DNA of 64,000 bases from Gp6-AA40 sp035263125 (GTDB lineage: Bacteria > Acidobacteriota > Vicinamibacteria > Vicinamibacterales > UBA2999). A program made the translations under genes and the position numbers. The DNA is taken from the NCBI GenBank assembly GCA_035263125.1, contig DATFRP010000100.1, positions 30,191 through 94,190 on the forward strand, in the 5' to 3' direction. The notes under the pieces were generated by a model, which saw nothing but the letters and a program-made list of their open reading frames with translations, was not told the DNA's origin and made no database searches. Positions 25,908-33,444 of this stretch are shown here, piece after piece (position 1 is the stretch's first letter; each line of letters begins with the position of its first letter).

Positions 25908-26360
25908 TCAACCGACAGGTAGTTTGTTAGCGACGAGTACATCCCACCACCCGAAGTGCGTTGCGAGCAGATGATCGAGTTCGCGCGTGTCGGGCGTGCA
26001 TTCGGCCTGGCCGTGCACGGGAAGACAGTAGGCGGCGTGCGGTGAGGCTTCCAGCATGTGCAGGACGCCGGGCGAAAAGCCTTTGCCCGCATACGCGATG
26101 CAGCCGGCCATCGGCAGCGCCTGCAGATCGTCGAGCGCGTACGGGACCTTCTCGTCGACGGTGCCCTCGCTCTCCTGAAACTTGCACTCGATCGCAAACG
26201 CCTTGTTGGTCGTCTCGCAGACGCAGAAGACGTCGATGCGCCGGTTCTTGCCGATGATCGTCTTGCCGACGCTGATCTCGCGGTAGACCTTCAGGCTGCG
26301 GCAGGTGAACCGCCGCGAGACGTACGCGGCGACCAGATCCGCATAGGCACCGCCGGTCAC
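25908..26360 (-). CDS. Probable restriction endonuclease, PD-(D/E)XK fold
   Basis: 150 aa. The GTG start overlaps the stop of the upstream methyltransferase (GTGA), so expression is coupled after the protecting enzyme. The catalytic core is visible: RRIDVFCVCETTNK-AFAIECKFQ gives Asp, then E-x-K about 15 residues later (about residues 40-60), the PD-(D/E)XK arrangement. The rest (GTVDEKVPYALDDLQAL, HFGWWDVL) has no motif that I can name. At 150 residues it is small for a type II restriction enzyme. The nuclease role is inferred from the motif and the coupled methyltransferase; cleavage site unknown. Confidence 0.78.
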   Translation of the reverse strand: MTGGAYADLVAAYVSRRFTCRSLKVYREISVGKTIIGKNRRIDVFCVCETTNKAFAIECKFQESEGTVDEKVPYALDDLQALPMAGCIAYAGKGFSPGVLHMLEASPHAAYCLPVHGQAECTPDTRELDHLLATHFGWWDVLVANKLPVG

Positions 26361-27115
26361 GACTCGGTGCCCATCAGGCTCAAGAGATCGGTGGGAGCGA
26401 TGGCGCCGAGATCAGGCTCGCGCCCCACGCCGAACTTCCGCAGACGCTCGCCGGTGACGCGGACCGCCGCGGGATTGAGATCGGTGCCCAGAAAACGGCG
26501 GCCCTGTTTGAGCGCCGCCTCACCGACGCTTCCCGAGCCCATGAACGGATCGGCCACGACGTCGCCGGCGTTCGAGCTCTGCGTGATGAGAATCTCCGAG
26601 ACCTTCCACGGCTTCTCGGCTGGATAGCCGCGGTGGATTCGTGGTTCTCTGATGATGTCGGCCACACCGAGATCGTTCAGGCGGCGCTTGCCCTTTTCGA
26701 AGAACAGGATGAACTCGTAGCGCGCGCGGTAGTGGTAGCCCATGCCGATCGTCTGTTTGTCCCACACCAGCGGCTTCCAGAACTTGAAGCCGGCACGCTC
26801 GGCCTCCGGTTTGGCGACGAACATCGTCTCCGCGTCGCAGAAGAGATAGAAATGCGTGTCGTCCCGCAGGACGCGATAGGCCTCGTCGAACAGCTCGGCG
26901 AACCGCGCGTTCGGAAAGACGATGAACCAGTCGTTGCTCGACGCCTTGCTGTGTTTCAGCCGCGTCGTGGTGCCGACGGCCCGGTGCTTTTCGAGCGACT
27001 CGTACGCCGGGTCGGTGATCAGGAGATCGACGGACGAGGCCGGAAGCGCGCGCAGCCATTCCACTGCGTCCTGGTTGGACAGCTCGAACAAAGGAGTGTT
27101 CACGGGTCGAGTCAT
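26357..27115 (-). CDS. Site-specific DNA methyltransferase, beta class (N6-adenine type)
   Basis: 252 aa. Catalytic motif IV is LLITDPAYE (DPAY, about residue 35) and the AdoMet motif I is DPFMGSGSVGEAAL (about 200) near the C-terminus, so the order is IV - target recognition - I, i.e. beta class. DPAY instead of SPPY favours N6-adenine over N4-cytosine. The target recognition region is about 70-170. It overlaps the endonuclease gene, forming a minimal type II restriction-modification pair. No controller (C) gene or Vsr gene is adjacent. Confidence 0.88.
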   Translation of the reverse strand: MTRPVNTPLFELSNQDAVEWLRALPASSVDLLITDPAYESLEKHRAVGTTTRLKHSKASSNDWFIVFPNARFAELFDEAYRVLRDDTHFYLFCDAETMFVAKPEAERAGFKFWKPLVWDKQTIGMGYHYRARYEFILFFEKGKRRLNDLGVADIIREPRIHRGYPAEKPWKVSEILITQSSNAGDVVADPFMGSGSVGEAALKQGRRFLGTDLNPAAVRVTGERLRKFGVGREPDLGAIAPTDLLSLMGTES

Positions 27116-27552
27116 TCTATGCGACGTCCGCCTTCGCGCCTCCGCGCTTCGGCGCGACAGCCTTCGCCGGCCAGGTGGGATTGTCGCTGGACGGAATGAC
27201 AGGGTAGGTCACTGCAGAATTCAATGCATGCCGTGAGCCGCATCGCTCACGTCGAACCCAAGTGAGCGACGCCCGCCTGTGGCCGAAGCTCACTTGGGTA
27301 TGGGACGCCGGCCAGCCCGATCGGCGCCGCGGAAAAAACGCGCTTCCAGATCCACCCCGGAAGCCCACGTTTATCTACCGGGGCTGGTTGTGGCGATCTC
27401 GCCGTGAGGGCTCCCTGCAGCGCGTTTTTACTTCCTTCGCTGATCGCGTCGCCTTTAGGGCTGGCCGCCGTCCCACACCCAACTGAGCATCGGCGCGATC
27501 GTGTGCGTCGCCAGTCAATCCGCATGCGAGCTCACTTGGGGCTACGAAGCTG
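27116..27552. other. Intergenic region with MITE-like element
   Basis: These 437 bases separate two minus-strand genes and hold no credible gene. The part 27117-27180 is rich in small GCGCC/GGCGC palindromes. A 201-bp element with terminal inverted repeats occupies 27288-27488, and its 12-base tip sequence occurs twice more nearby, at 27256-27267 (inverted, ACCCAAGTGAGC) and 27530-27541 (GCTCACTTGGGG). An apparent plus-strand frame at 27262-27486 is part of the element, not a gene. Confidence 0.75.
27288..27488. mobile_element. MITE-like element with 31-bp terminal inverted repeats, copy 1
   Basis: The left end (27288-27318, beginning GCTCACTTGGGT) and the right end (27458-27488, ending ACCCAACTGAGC) are inverted copies with three mismatches in 31 bases. 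Inside are a second inverted pair around AAAAACGCGC (27333-27344 and 27419-27427) and the conserved block GCCCACGTTTATCT. A second, incomplete copy starts at 63841. It encodes no transposase and is under 0.25 kb, so it fits a non-autonomous miniature inverted-repeat element. I cannot define a clear target duplication. Confidence 0.72.
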
Positions 27553-28014
27553 CTAGAACATCCACACCGCGCGTGCCATCAGTGATGCGGCGACGACGAT
27601 CGCGATGACGAGGCCGATCTCGATTGAATTAATGCGGCGATAGGTTTCGACCGGGAACCGAGGCAGCGCCACGCCACGATGGCGGGCGGATCGCACGCGA
27701 ATGAAAGTCATCATCGGCGCGATCTCGAGCGCGAACACCAGGCCGAACAACGCGAGCTTCACCCAGAAGAAGCCGTTGCGCCAGTAGAACGCAGGTTCCT
27801 TGCCGCCAAAGAACATGCGGAGGAGTCCCGTCGCGATCCACAAGACGGCTGCGATGCCCCACCCATTGTCGGCGATCAGCAACCGTCGCCAGCCAGCCTC
27901 ATCGAGAGGACCGGCAAGCGCGCGTCCGCGTATGAAAATCGCTCCGAGCCCGAGGGCGAGCGTCAGCAGGTGAGCGGACGAGAGCAGCGCGCTGATGATC
28001 ACAGCGGTGTTCAT
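27553..28014 (-). CDS. DUF2214 family membrane protein
   Basis: 153 aa from the ATG at 28014 (MNTAVIISALLSSAHLLTLALGLG). Four membrane segments: about 5-25, 48-66 (NGWGIAAVLWIATGLLRMFFGG), 80-100 (FFWVKLALFGLVFALEIAPM) and 130-150. The sequence pattern with DNGWGIAAVLWIATGL and EIAPMMTFIRVR matches the DUF2214 family of inner-membrane proteins; function unknown. It is 13 bases downstream of the TfoX-like gene, probably one transcript. Confidence 0.8.
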   Translation of the reverse strand: MNTAVIISALLSSAHLLTLALGLGAIFIRGRALAGPLDEAGWRRLLIADNGWGIAAVLWIATGLLRMFFGGKEPAFYWRNGFFWVKLALFGLVFALEIAPMMTFIRVRSARHRGVALPRFPVETYRRINSIEIGLVIAIVVAASLMARAVWMF

Positions 28015-28027
28015 CCGGTAGTCCCGT

Positions 28028-28444
28028 TTAGCGCTTCTTTCGTGTCGATCGCGGGGTCGCGGCGTTGTAGTCGAGGGCCAGTGTGATCCACGACTCGAGA
28101 GCAGCGGGCGATCGCACCGCGCTCGCATCGACCCACACGTAGCCGCGATACTCTCGCCCCTTCATCACGACCGTCCGGCATCCAGGACTCCCGAGAACGT
28201 CGTCGTGAACGGCTGGATCGATGCGGCACATGATCCGCTGCGGCCGCGCGCTGACACACATCCTGCCGCGCACCATGAACGCGGTGCCCCCGAACATTCG
28301 CTTTTCCTCGACGCGTGGAGTTCCACTCAGTGCAGCCCTGACCCGTTCGACCAGCGTGTCATCGCCGGGTGTATCAGCCGCCGCGCTCTTCTTTCGCGCA
28401 GTGCCCGCGCGTGCTCGAGTCCGACGCAACGCATGTCCTGCCAC
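28028..28444 (-). CDS. TfoX N-terminal domain protein
   Basis: 138 aa from a GTG at 28444 with GGAGGG upstream. After a basic stretch (about 1-25) it carries the TfoX_N fold: EEKRMFGGTAFMVRGRMCVSA (about 48-68), DPAVHDDVLGSPGCRTVVMKGREYRGYVWVD. In gamma-proteobacteria TfoX/Sxy regulates competence, but stand-alone TfoX_N proteins in other phyla have no established role. The protein ends in a basic tail, RSTRKKR, which could bind nucleic acid. Confidence 0.82.
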   Translation of the reverse strand: MAGHALRRTRARAGTARKKSAAADTPGDDTLVERVRAALSGTPRVEEKRMFGGTAFMVRGRMCVSARPQRIMCRIDPAVHDDVLGSPGCRTVVMKGREYRGYVWVDASAVRSPAALESWITLALDYNAATPRSTRKKR

Positions 28445-28508
28445 GACCGGGCCCTCCGTCGACGTTCTGCAAACAGTCTGACACGTCTGATGAACAGCCT
28501 CACGATTT

Positions 28509-28666
28509 GTCGGTGCGAGTGGGGCTGGCGTCTGTCGGTGCGAGGAGACTGACGTCGTCGGTGCGATCTCGCTGACTCACGTTCGGCCGGTGGTATCGAC
28601 AGAACACGTCGCACCGACCCGCGCCAGCGGGCTCGCACCGACAATCGTCAGTGATCCCGCACCGAT
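28509..28666. repeat. Six-copy GTCGGTGCGA cluster upstream of molybdenum hydroxylase
   Basis: Three direct copies (28509-28519, 28534-28544, 28557-28566) are followed by two inverted copies (28609-28618, 28632-28642) and a partial inverted copy (28657-28665). The arms face each other over about 40 bases, so the set could be multiple regulator sites or a large hairpin. It lies 55-210 bases before the ATG at 28719, where the promoter of the operon should be. Confidence 0.7.
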
Positions 28667-28718
28667 GAGTATCAGCTTCAACTGGCCCGCCAGCTCCGGT
28701 TGTGCCAGACTTCTGCCC

Positions 28719-29219
28719 ATGGCCAACATCACTCTGCGGGTGAACGGCACGTCGCGCACGGTTGACGTCGATCCGGCGACGCCGCTCCTCTACGTCCTTC
28801 GCAACGATCTCGATCTGCATGGCCCCCGCTTCGGCTGTGGTCTCGGCCAGTGCGGTGCCTGTACGGTGCTCGTCAAGAACGAGGCGGTTCGATCCTGCAT
28901 CCGGCCGGTCTCCAGCGTCGCGGGTGCGGAGATCACGACGCTCGAAGGGCTGGGCAAGGACGGCAAGCTCCATCCGCTGCAGCAGGCGTGGATTGAAGAG
29001 CAGGTGCCAGCCTGTGGCTTCTGTCAGAACGGCCAGATCCTCACCGCGAAGGCACTGCTCGATCGCAACCCGTCACCAACCGACGCGCAGATCCGACAGG
29101 GCATGGCCAACACGCTCTGTCGCTGCATGACCTACTACCGGATCCAGGCCGCCATCAAACGTGCGGTGAAGATCACCAGTACCGCGAGCGCAAGGTCCGA
29201 GAGCGAGGTGATCGCATGA
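28719..29219 (+). CDS. Molybdenum hydroxylase small subunit, (2Fe-2S) protein (IorA/CoxS type)
   Basis: 166 aa, MANITLRVNGTSRTVDVDPATPLLYVLRNDLDLHG. The plant-type ferredoxin cluster ligands are in FGCGLGQCGACTV (about residues 41-53, fourth Cys near 65), and the second cluster in CGFCQNGQI and NTLCRCMTY (about 105-143). It passes electrons from the molybdenum site of the large subunit. The next gene overlaps its stop (ATGA). The pair resembles isoquinoline 1-oxidoreductase and related periplasmic aldehyde or N-heterocycle dehydrogenases without an FAD subunit. Confidence 0.93.
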   Translation: MANITLRVNGTSRTVDVDPATPLLYVLRNDLDLHGPRFGCGLGQCGACTVLVKNEAVRSCIRPVSSVAGAEITTLEGLGKDGKLHPLQQAWIEEQVPACGFCQNGQILTAKALLDRNPSPTDAQIRQGMANTLCRCMTYYRIQAAIKRAVKITSTASARSESEVIA

Positions 29220-31528
29220 GCACCCGCCGCGAATTTCTCCAGCAGTCAGGCTTCCTCGTCGTCGGGCTCAGCGTTGCCGGCATGCCCGAGCTGTCGCTCG
29301 ACGCGCAGGGGCTTGGTGCGGGCCCGTATCCCGACGTCGACTTCAGACAGCTCGATTCGTGGATCGTGATCCGGCAGGACAACACCGCCACGTTCTACGT
29401 CGGCAAGACTGATCTCGGTCAGGGTACCGGCACCGCCTTCCGTCAGGTGATGTCCGACGAGCTCGACTTCCCGTACGACAAAACGTCCTGCGTCATGGGA
29501 AGCACCGATGTCACGGTCGATCAGGGCGGGTCAGGCGGCTCGGATGCGCTGCAGACCGATGGCTATCCGATGCGCCGCGTCGCCGCAGAAGCGCGTCGTG
29601 TGCTGCTCGAGATGGCGTCCACGCGATTCGGTGTGCCGGTGACGGCGCTGGTCGTGGCCGACGGCGTCGTCTCGGTTGCCGCCGATCCATCGAAGAAGGT
29701 GACGTACGGCGAGCTGATCGGCGGACGCAAGTTCAACGTCACGCTGACCGGCAACAACATCAACGCCACCACCGGCGTTGCGAAGCTCAAAGACGTGCAG
29801 CAGATGAAGATGGTGGGGAAGTCGCTGCCACGCTACGACATCCCCGCGAAAGTCGATGGCTCGCTGAAGTGGGCGGTCGACGTCAAGGTGCCCGGCATGC
29901 TGCACGCGCGGAACGTGAAGCCGCCGTATGCCGGCGCGAAGCTCGTGAGCATCGACGAATCATCGGTGAACAAGCTTCCCGGTTTCGTGAAGGTGGTCAC
30001 CAAGGGCAACTACCTCGCCGTCGTCTGTCAGCGTGAAGAGCAGGCGATCACCGCCGCACGCGCGCTCAAAGTGAACTGGCAGAAACCGGCGACGGCGCCG
30101 TTTCCGACGTCCGAGAACCTGTTCTCGTACATGCGCGGCGCGATGCCGACGTCGAGCAGTCCTGCGAATGTGGTCGGCAATCCCGACACGGCGATCAAAG
30201 GTGCCACCAAGGTCGTCGAAGCCGAGTACGAGGTCCCGTTCCAGGGACACGTGGCGATCGGTCCGGCCCATGCGATGGCCGATCCTTCGAACGATCAACT
30301 GACGATCTACTCGAACGACATGAAGTCGTACGGGTTGCGCGACGGCGTTGCCGAGTTCCTGAAGATGCCGCGTGATCGCGTGCGCGTGGTCTGGATGGAA
30401 GGCCCGCAGGCCTACGGTCGCACGGCGGCAGACGACGCCGGGTTCGAGGCGGCATTCCTGGCGAAGGAGCTGGGCAAGCCCGTTCGCATTCAATGGATGC
30501 GCAACGAGGAGACCGCCTGGGATACCAAGGGCCCGGCGTTTCTCGTGAAGACGCGCGGCGCTCTCGACGCGCAGGGCAACCTCGTGTCGTTCGAGTACGA
30601 CGCGCGGTCGGCCGACTTCAATCACCTCGGCTACAACGAGCACGACACCGTGCTCATCTCACAGCTGATGGGCAATCGGCCGGCGATGCCCAATGCCGGC
30701 AGCGCGGCGAGACCCGAGGAGATGTACGCCATTCCGAACCGGCGTACGGCGCTCCAGGTGGTGAGTCTGCCGCTCATCTGGGAGACGCCGCTTCGCACCG
30801 GCAACCTTCGCGATCCAAACGGGCCGCAGTCGGCGTTTGCGTCTGAGTCGTTCATCGACGAGCTCGCCGCAGCGGCGAAGGCCGATCCGGTCCAATTCCG
30901 TCTGAAGCTGCTGACCCAGGGCGCTGGTGACGATAGCGCATTCAAACGGGCGCGATCGATTGCGGTGATCAAGGCTGCCGCAGACGCTTTCAAGTGGGAC
31001 ACGCGTCCCTCGCCGAGGCCGGTCGGGAGCGGCGAGATTCTCACCGGCCGCGGCATCGCGTACGCGATCCGCAGCCAGACGATCGTTGCCGAGATCGCCG
31101 AAGTGGAAGTGAATCGGCGCACCGGCCGCGTGTGGGTCAAACGCATCGTCTGTGCGCACGACTGCGGGCTGGTGATCAACCCGGAAGCGCTGCGGCGCAC
31201 GATCGAAGGCGGGGCGCTGCACTCGGTGAGTCGCGCGCTCTACGAGGAAGTGCAGTTCGACGGCGAGAAAGTGACGAGCGTCGACTGGACCAGCTATCCC
31301 ACGCTCACCCACAACGACGTGCCCGAGGCGATCGACGTCGTCATCGTGAACGGCGACCCCAACCCGAATCGGCCCGACCTGCCGCATTACGGGGCGGGCG
31401 AGACGATCTGCAAGCCGATGATGGCGGCGATCGCGAATGCGATTTTCGATGCGACCGGTGTGCGGCTTCGCCGCCTGCCGTTCCGCAACGCCCGCGTGCT
31501 TGCCGCGTTGAAGGCGGCACAAGTCTAG
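29216..31528 (+). CDS. Molybdenum hydroxylase large subunit, molybdopterin-binding (IorB type), Tat-exported
   Basis: 770 aa. The N-terminus STRREFLQQSGFLVVG is a twin-arginine signal, so the complex folds with cofactor in the cytoplasm and works in the periplasm. Repeated xanthine-oxidase-family features: GKTDLGQGTGTAFRQVMSDELD, GSGGSDALQTDGYPMRR, GRTAADDAGFEAAFLAKELGKPVRIQWMRNEE, and the C-terminal HYGAGETICKP with the catalytic Glu (about 725). It oxidises a hydroxylatable aldehyde or aromatic heterocycle with water; the substrate is not predictable. No cytochrome domain is fused, and the electron acceptor may be the heme protein at 32590 or another cytochrome. Confidence 0.92.
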   Translation: MSTRREFLQQSGFLVVGLSVAGMPELSLDAQGLGAGPYPDVDFRQLDSWIVIRQDNTATFYVGKTDLGQGTGTAFRQVMSDELDFPYDKTSCVMGSTDVTVDQGGSGGSDALQTDGYPMRRVAAEARRVLLEMASTRFGVPVTALVVADGVVSVAADPSKKVTYGELIGGRKFNVTLTGNNINATTGVAKLKDVQQMKMVGKSLPRYDIPAKVDGSLKWAVDVKVPGMLHARNVKPPYAGAKLVSIDESSVNKLPGFVKVVTKGNYLAVVCQREEQAITAARALKVNWQKPATAPFPTSENLFSYMRGAMPTSSSPANVVGNPDTAIKGATKVVEAEYEVPFQGHVAIGPAHAMADPSNDQLTIYSNDMKSYGLRDGVAEFLKMPRDRVRVVWMEGPQAYGRTAADDAGFEAAFLAKELGKPVRIQWMRNEETAWDTKGPAFLVKTRGALDAQGNLVSFEYDARSADFNHLGYNEHDTVLISQLMGNRPAMPNAGSAARPEEMYAIPNRRTALQVVSLPLIWETPLRTGNLRDPNGPQSAFASESFIDELAAAAKADPVQFRLKLLTQGAGDDSAFKRARSIAVIKAAADAFKWDTRPSPRPVGSGEILTGRGIAYAIRSQTIVAEIAEVEVNRRTGRVWVKRIVCAHDCGLVINPEALRRTIEGGALHSVSRALYEEVQFDGEKVTSVDWTSYPTLTHNDVPEAIDVVIVNGDPNPNRPDLPHYGAGETICKPMMAAIANAIFDATGVRLRRLPFRNARVLAALKAAQV

Positions 31529-31540
31529 GCGCACGTTCAG

Positions 31541-31777
31541 ATGTCGAATGTGAAGCCGCCGCCGACTGCTTTCATCGTCGCTGGTCTCGTGCTGCTCGTG
31601 ATGCCGCTGCTCATTGCATTGGGCATCGGTGTGCTTGGTCTTGTCGCGGGCATGCCCGACAGCGACCCGCGAGTCAGCCGCGTCATGTTGACCGGCTTCC
31701 TCGTGTGGATCGTGCTGGTCGTGCTCGCGGTCGCTGTCTTCCTCACGAAACTGCTTCGACGCCAGACCCGCTCCTAG
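31541..31777 (+). CDS. Small two-helix membrane protein, unknown
   Basis: 78 aa, starting 12 bases after the hydroxylase. Two hydrophobic helices (about 11-36, FIVAGLVLLVMPLLIALGIG, and 48-68, VMLTGFLVWIVLVVLAVAVFL), and a basic end LLRRQTRS. No family recognised. It may be co-transcribed with the molybdenum hydroxylase but nothing shows a role in it. Confidence 0.55.
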   Translation: MSNVKPPPTAFIVAGLVLLVMPLLIALGIGVLGLVAGMPDSDPRVSRVMLTGFLVWIVLVVLAVAVFLTKLLRRQTRS

Positions 31778-31948
31778 CGGGCATCGGGGAGTGTGCGCCA
31801 GTGGGACGCCCTCGTCCCGGGCGTGGACAAGCCACGCGCACGCACTCGCATATCAAACACCTGCCAAAGCGACGCGAGATTCGAGGAAATTGCGCCGTTT
31901 CACGCCGTTCCTCTCGATGGCATGGGCAATGCTAGGCAGCACACAGTC

Positions 31949-32455
31949 ATGCACTCTCGCCCCGAGTCGATGCTGGCGGCCACCTACCGGGACTGCTACG
32001 TTCGTCTGCGGACGACCGCGTCGCGATACGTGCATTGGCAGGACGCCGACGACATGGTGCAGGATGCATTCGTGCGGGCGCTGCAAAGCGAACGCGGCTT
32101 CCGCCGCGATGCGTCGCCCGCGACGTGGCTGCATCGCATCCTGGTCAATACCTGCCACGACGAGCGGCGCCGTGGACAGCGTCGTCAGCGAATCGCGGCG
32201 GCCGTCAGTTCAGCGGCGCCAAGTCTCACGGAGCGGCCGCGACCGGTCGAGCGGCTCGGCGCGCGCGCTGCGTTCGGGGGGCTGTCGCCCGACGACCGCA
32301 CGATCTGCCTGCTGTACGACGTGCTCGGATACACGCATCGGGAGATTGCCGCGGCACTGCGCATTCCGGTGGGAACGTCGAAGAGCCGACTGTCGGTCGC
32401 GCGACGTCGCTTGTCACGGAAGTTCGACGCAACGCTTCCGCAGAAATCCAATTAG
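31949..32455 (+). CDS. ECF-type RNA polymerase sigma factor
   Basis: 168 aa. Region 2 is TYRDCYVRLRTTASRYVHWQDADDMVQDAFVRALQ, with the -10 recognition/core-binding helix DDMVQDAFVRAL; region 4 is GLSPDDRTICLLYDVLGYTHREIAAALRIPVGTSKSRLSVARRRL with a helix-turn-helix. I place the start at the ATG at 31949; ATGs at 31922 and 31970 are alternatives. No anti-sigma factor gene follows; instead there is a REP element and then a secreted heme protein, so how it is controlled is unclear. Confidence 0.88.
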   Translation: MHSRPESMLAATYRDCYVRLRTTASRYVHWQDADDMVQDAFVRALQSERGFRRDASPATWLHRILVNTCHDERRRGQRRQRIAAAVSSAAPSLTERPRPVERLGARAAFGGLSPDDRTICLLYDVLGYTHREIAAALRIPVGTSKSRLSVARRRLSRKFDATLPQKSN

Positions 32456-32472
32456 CGCGTTTGCGATTTGGT

Positions 32473-32522
32473 GTAGAGCGGGGGCTTCAGCCCCGCCGGC
32501 AATCAACGCGGCTGCGCTCTAC
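32473..32522. repeat. REP-like palindromic element
   Basis: The block begins GTAGAGCG and ends CGCTCTAC, with GGGGCT-TC-AGCCCC inside, a symmetric fold of about 50 bases between the sigma factor stop and the heme protein. It shares the core with the pair at 22208-22296. Confidence 0.7.
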
Positions 32523-32589
32523 GGCGAACTCCACCTGGCACGTCCCCCCCTGATTAGGTGAGAGCGAACCGTACCAAGAGGTGAGTAGG

Positions 32590-33444
32590 ATGAGACGAAT
32601 GTCGAGAGCGTCGATGCTGGTTGTGGGTGTCGCCTGGGCGTCTTTCACACTGCCGGTCGTCGCTGACAGCGGACGCGCCGTCGATGATCGATCGGTGACT
32701 CCAGCGCCGGCAAGCGATCTGATGCCGGTAGCGCAACAGAACGCGCTGGTGCAGAAGCATTGCGTCGGGTGCCACAAAGGTGCCGCGCCAGCAGGCGCCC
32801 TGTCGTTCGAAGCGTTCGACGCCGCCCGCCCCGATCCGAGCGTTGCTGGCATGATGCTCGTCAAGATCACCGCCGATGGCGCGATGGGTGCCGCGGGGGT
32901 GCCCAAGCCTGATGCTCCGACAATGGACGCGTTCATCGGCGCGTTGTCGACGGCTGCGGCCAGCGCGCCGTCGGGTCCGGGCGTGTGGTCGGTCACGCTC
33001 GCGGAAGAGCCGAAGCGAGGGCACGATCTCGTGACCGCGCGCATCACGCAGGAGATCCCGCTGCCGGCCGGGAAGCGGCAGTTCGCCGTGTATCAATTGA
33101 CGCTGACGTGCAGCGGCGCGACGCGTCGTGGTGAGATGCAGCTGGCGACGTTCGCAAAGGCAGGTGCGGATGCGCCGATGACGATCCGCGCAATGTCGGC
33201 GCGGGCCGACGGGGCCGTGCCGTTCACCTATGCTCTGGACGGCGGCGCCCCGCAGTCCGCTACCTTGCGAGCCACGCAGGAGCATTCCGGAACCGCGCAG
33301 GATACGATGCTGCTGCCGTCACGAATACTGGCGGTCAGCGGTCTCTATCTCAAGGAGAACGTCTCGTTCGCATTCACGGGATTGAGTCCGACCGTGCGAC
33401 AGGTGTTCGCCACCTGCTTCACCGCGCCTCAGGCGAACCCATAG
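32590..33444 (+). CDS. Secreted protein with one c-type heme motif
   Basis: 284 aa from the ATG at 32590 (AGGTGAG upstream; a GTG at 32581 is the alternative). Signal peptide about 1-25 (SMLVVGVAWASFTLPVVA). One CxxCH motif, HCVGCHKG, near residue 60, within a small cytochrome-like segment (LVQKHCVGCHKGAAPAGALSFEAFD). The rest is beta-rich (VWSVTLAEEPKRGHD, RQFAVYQLTLTCSG) with no recognised domain and no obvious distal Met ligand assignable by eye. Similar N-termini occur in 'planctomycete cytochrome C'-like proteins. Its last 26 bases overlap the convergent citrate synthase gene. Confidence 0.75.
   Translation: MRRMSRASMLVVGVAWASFTLPVVADSGRAVDDRSVTPAPASDLMPVAQQNALVQKHCVGCHKGAAPAGALSFEAFDAARPDPSVAGMMLVKITADGAMGAAGVPKPDAPTMDAFIGALSTAAASAPSGPGVWSVTLAEEPKRGHDLVTARITQEIPLPAGKRQFAVYQLTLTCSGATRRGEMQLATFAKAGADAPMTIRAMSARADGAVPFTYALDGGAPQSATLRATQEHSGTAQDTMLLPSRILAVSGLYLKENVSFAFTGLSPTVRQVFATCFTAPQANP

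Noticed and set aside
27262..27486. 74-codon plus-strand frame in the MITE-like element
   Set aside because: It spans the terminal inverted repeats, and copy 2 at 63841 has in-frame stops and indels, so the peptide is not conserved.
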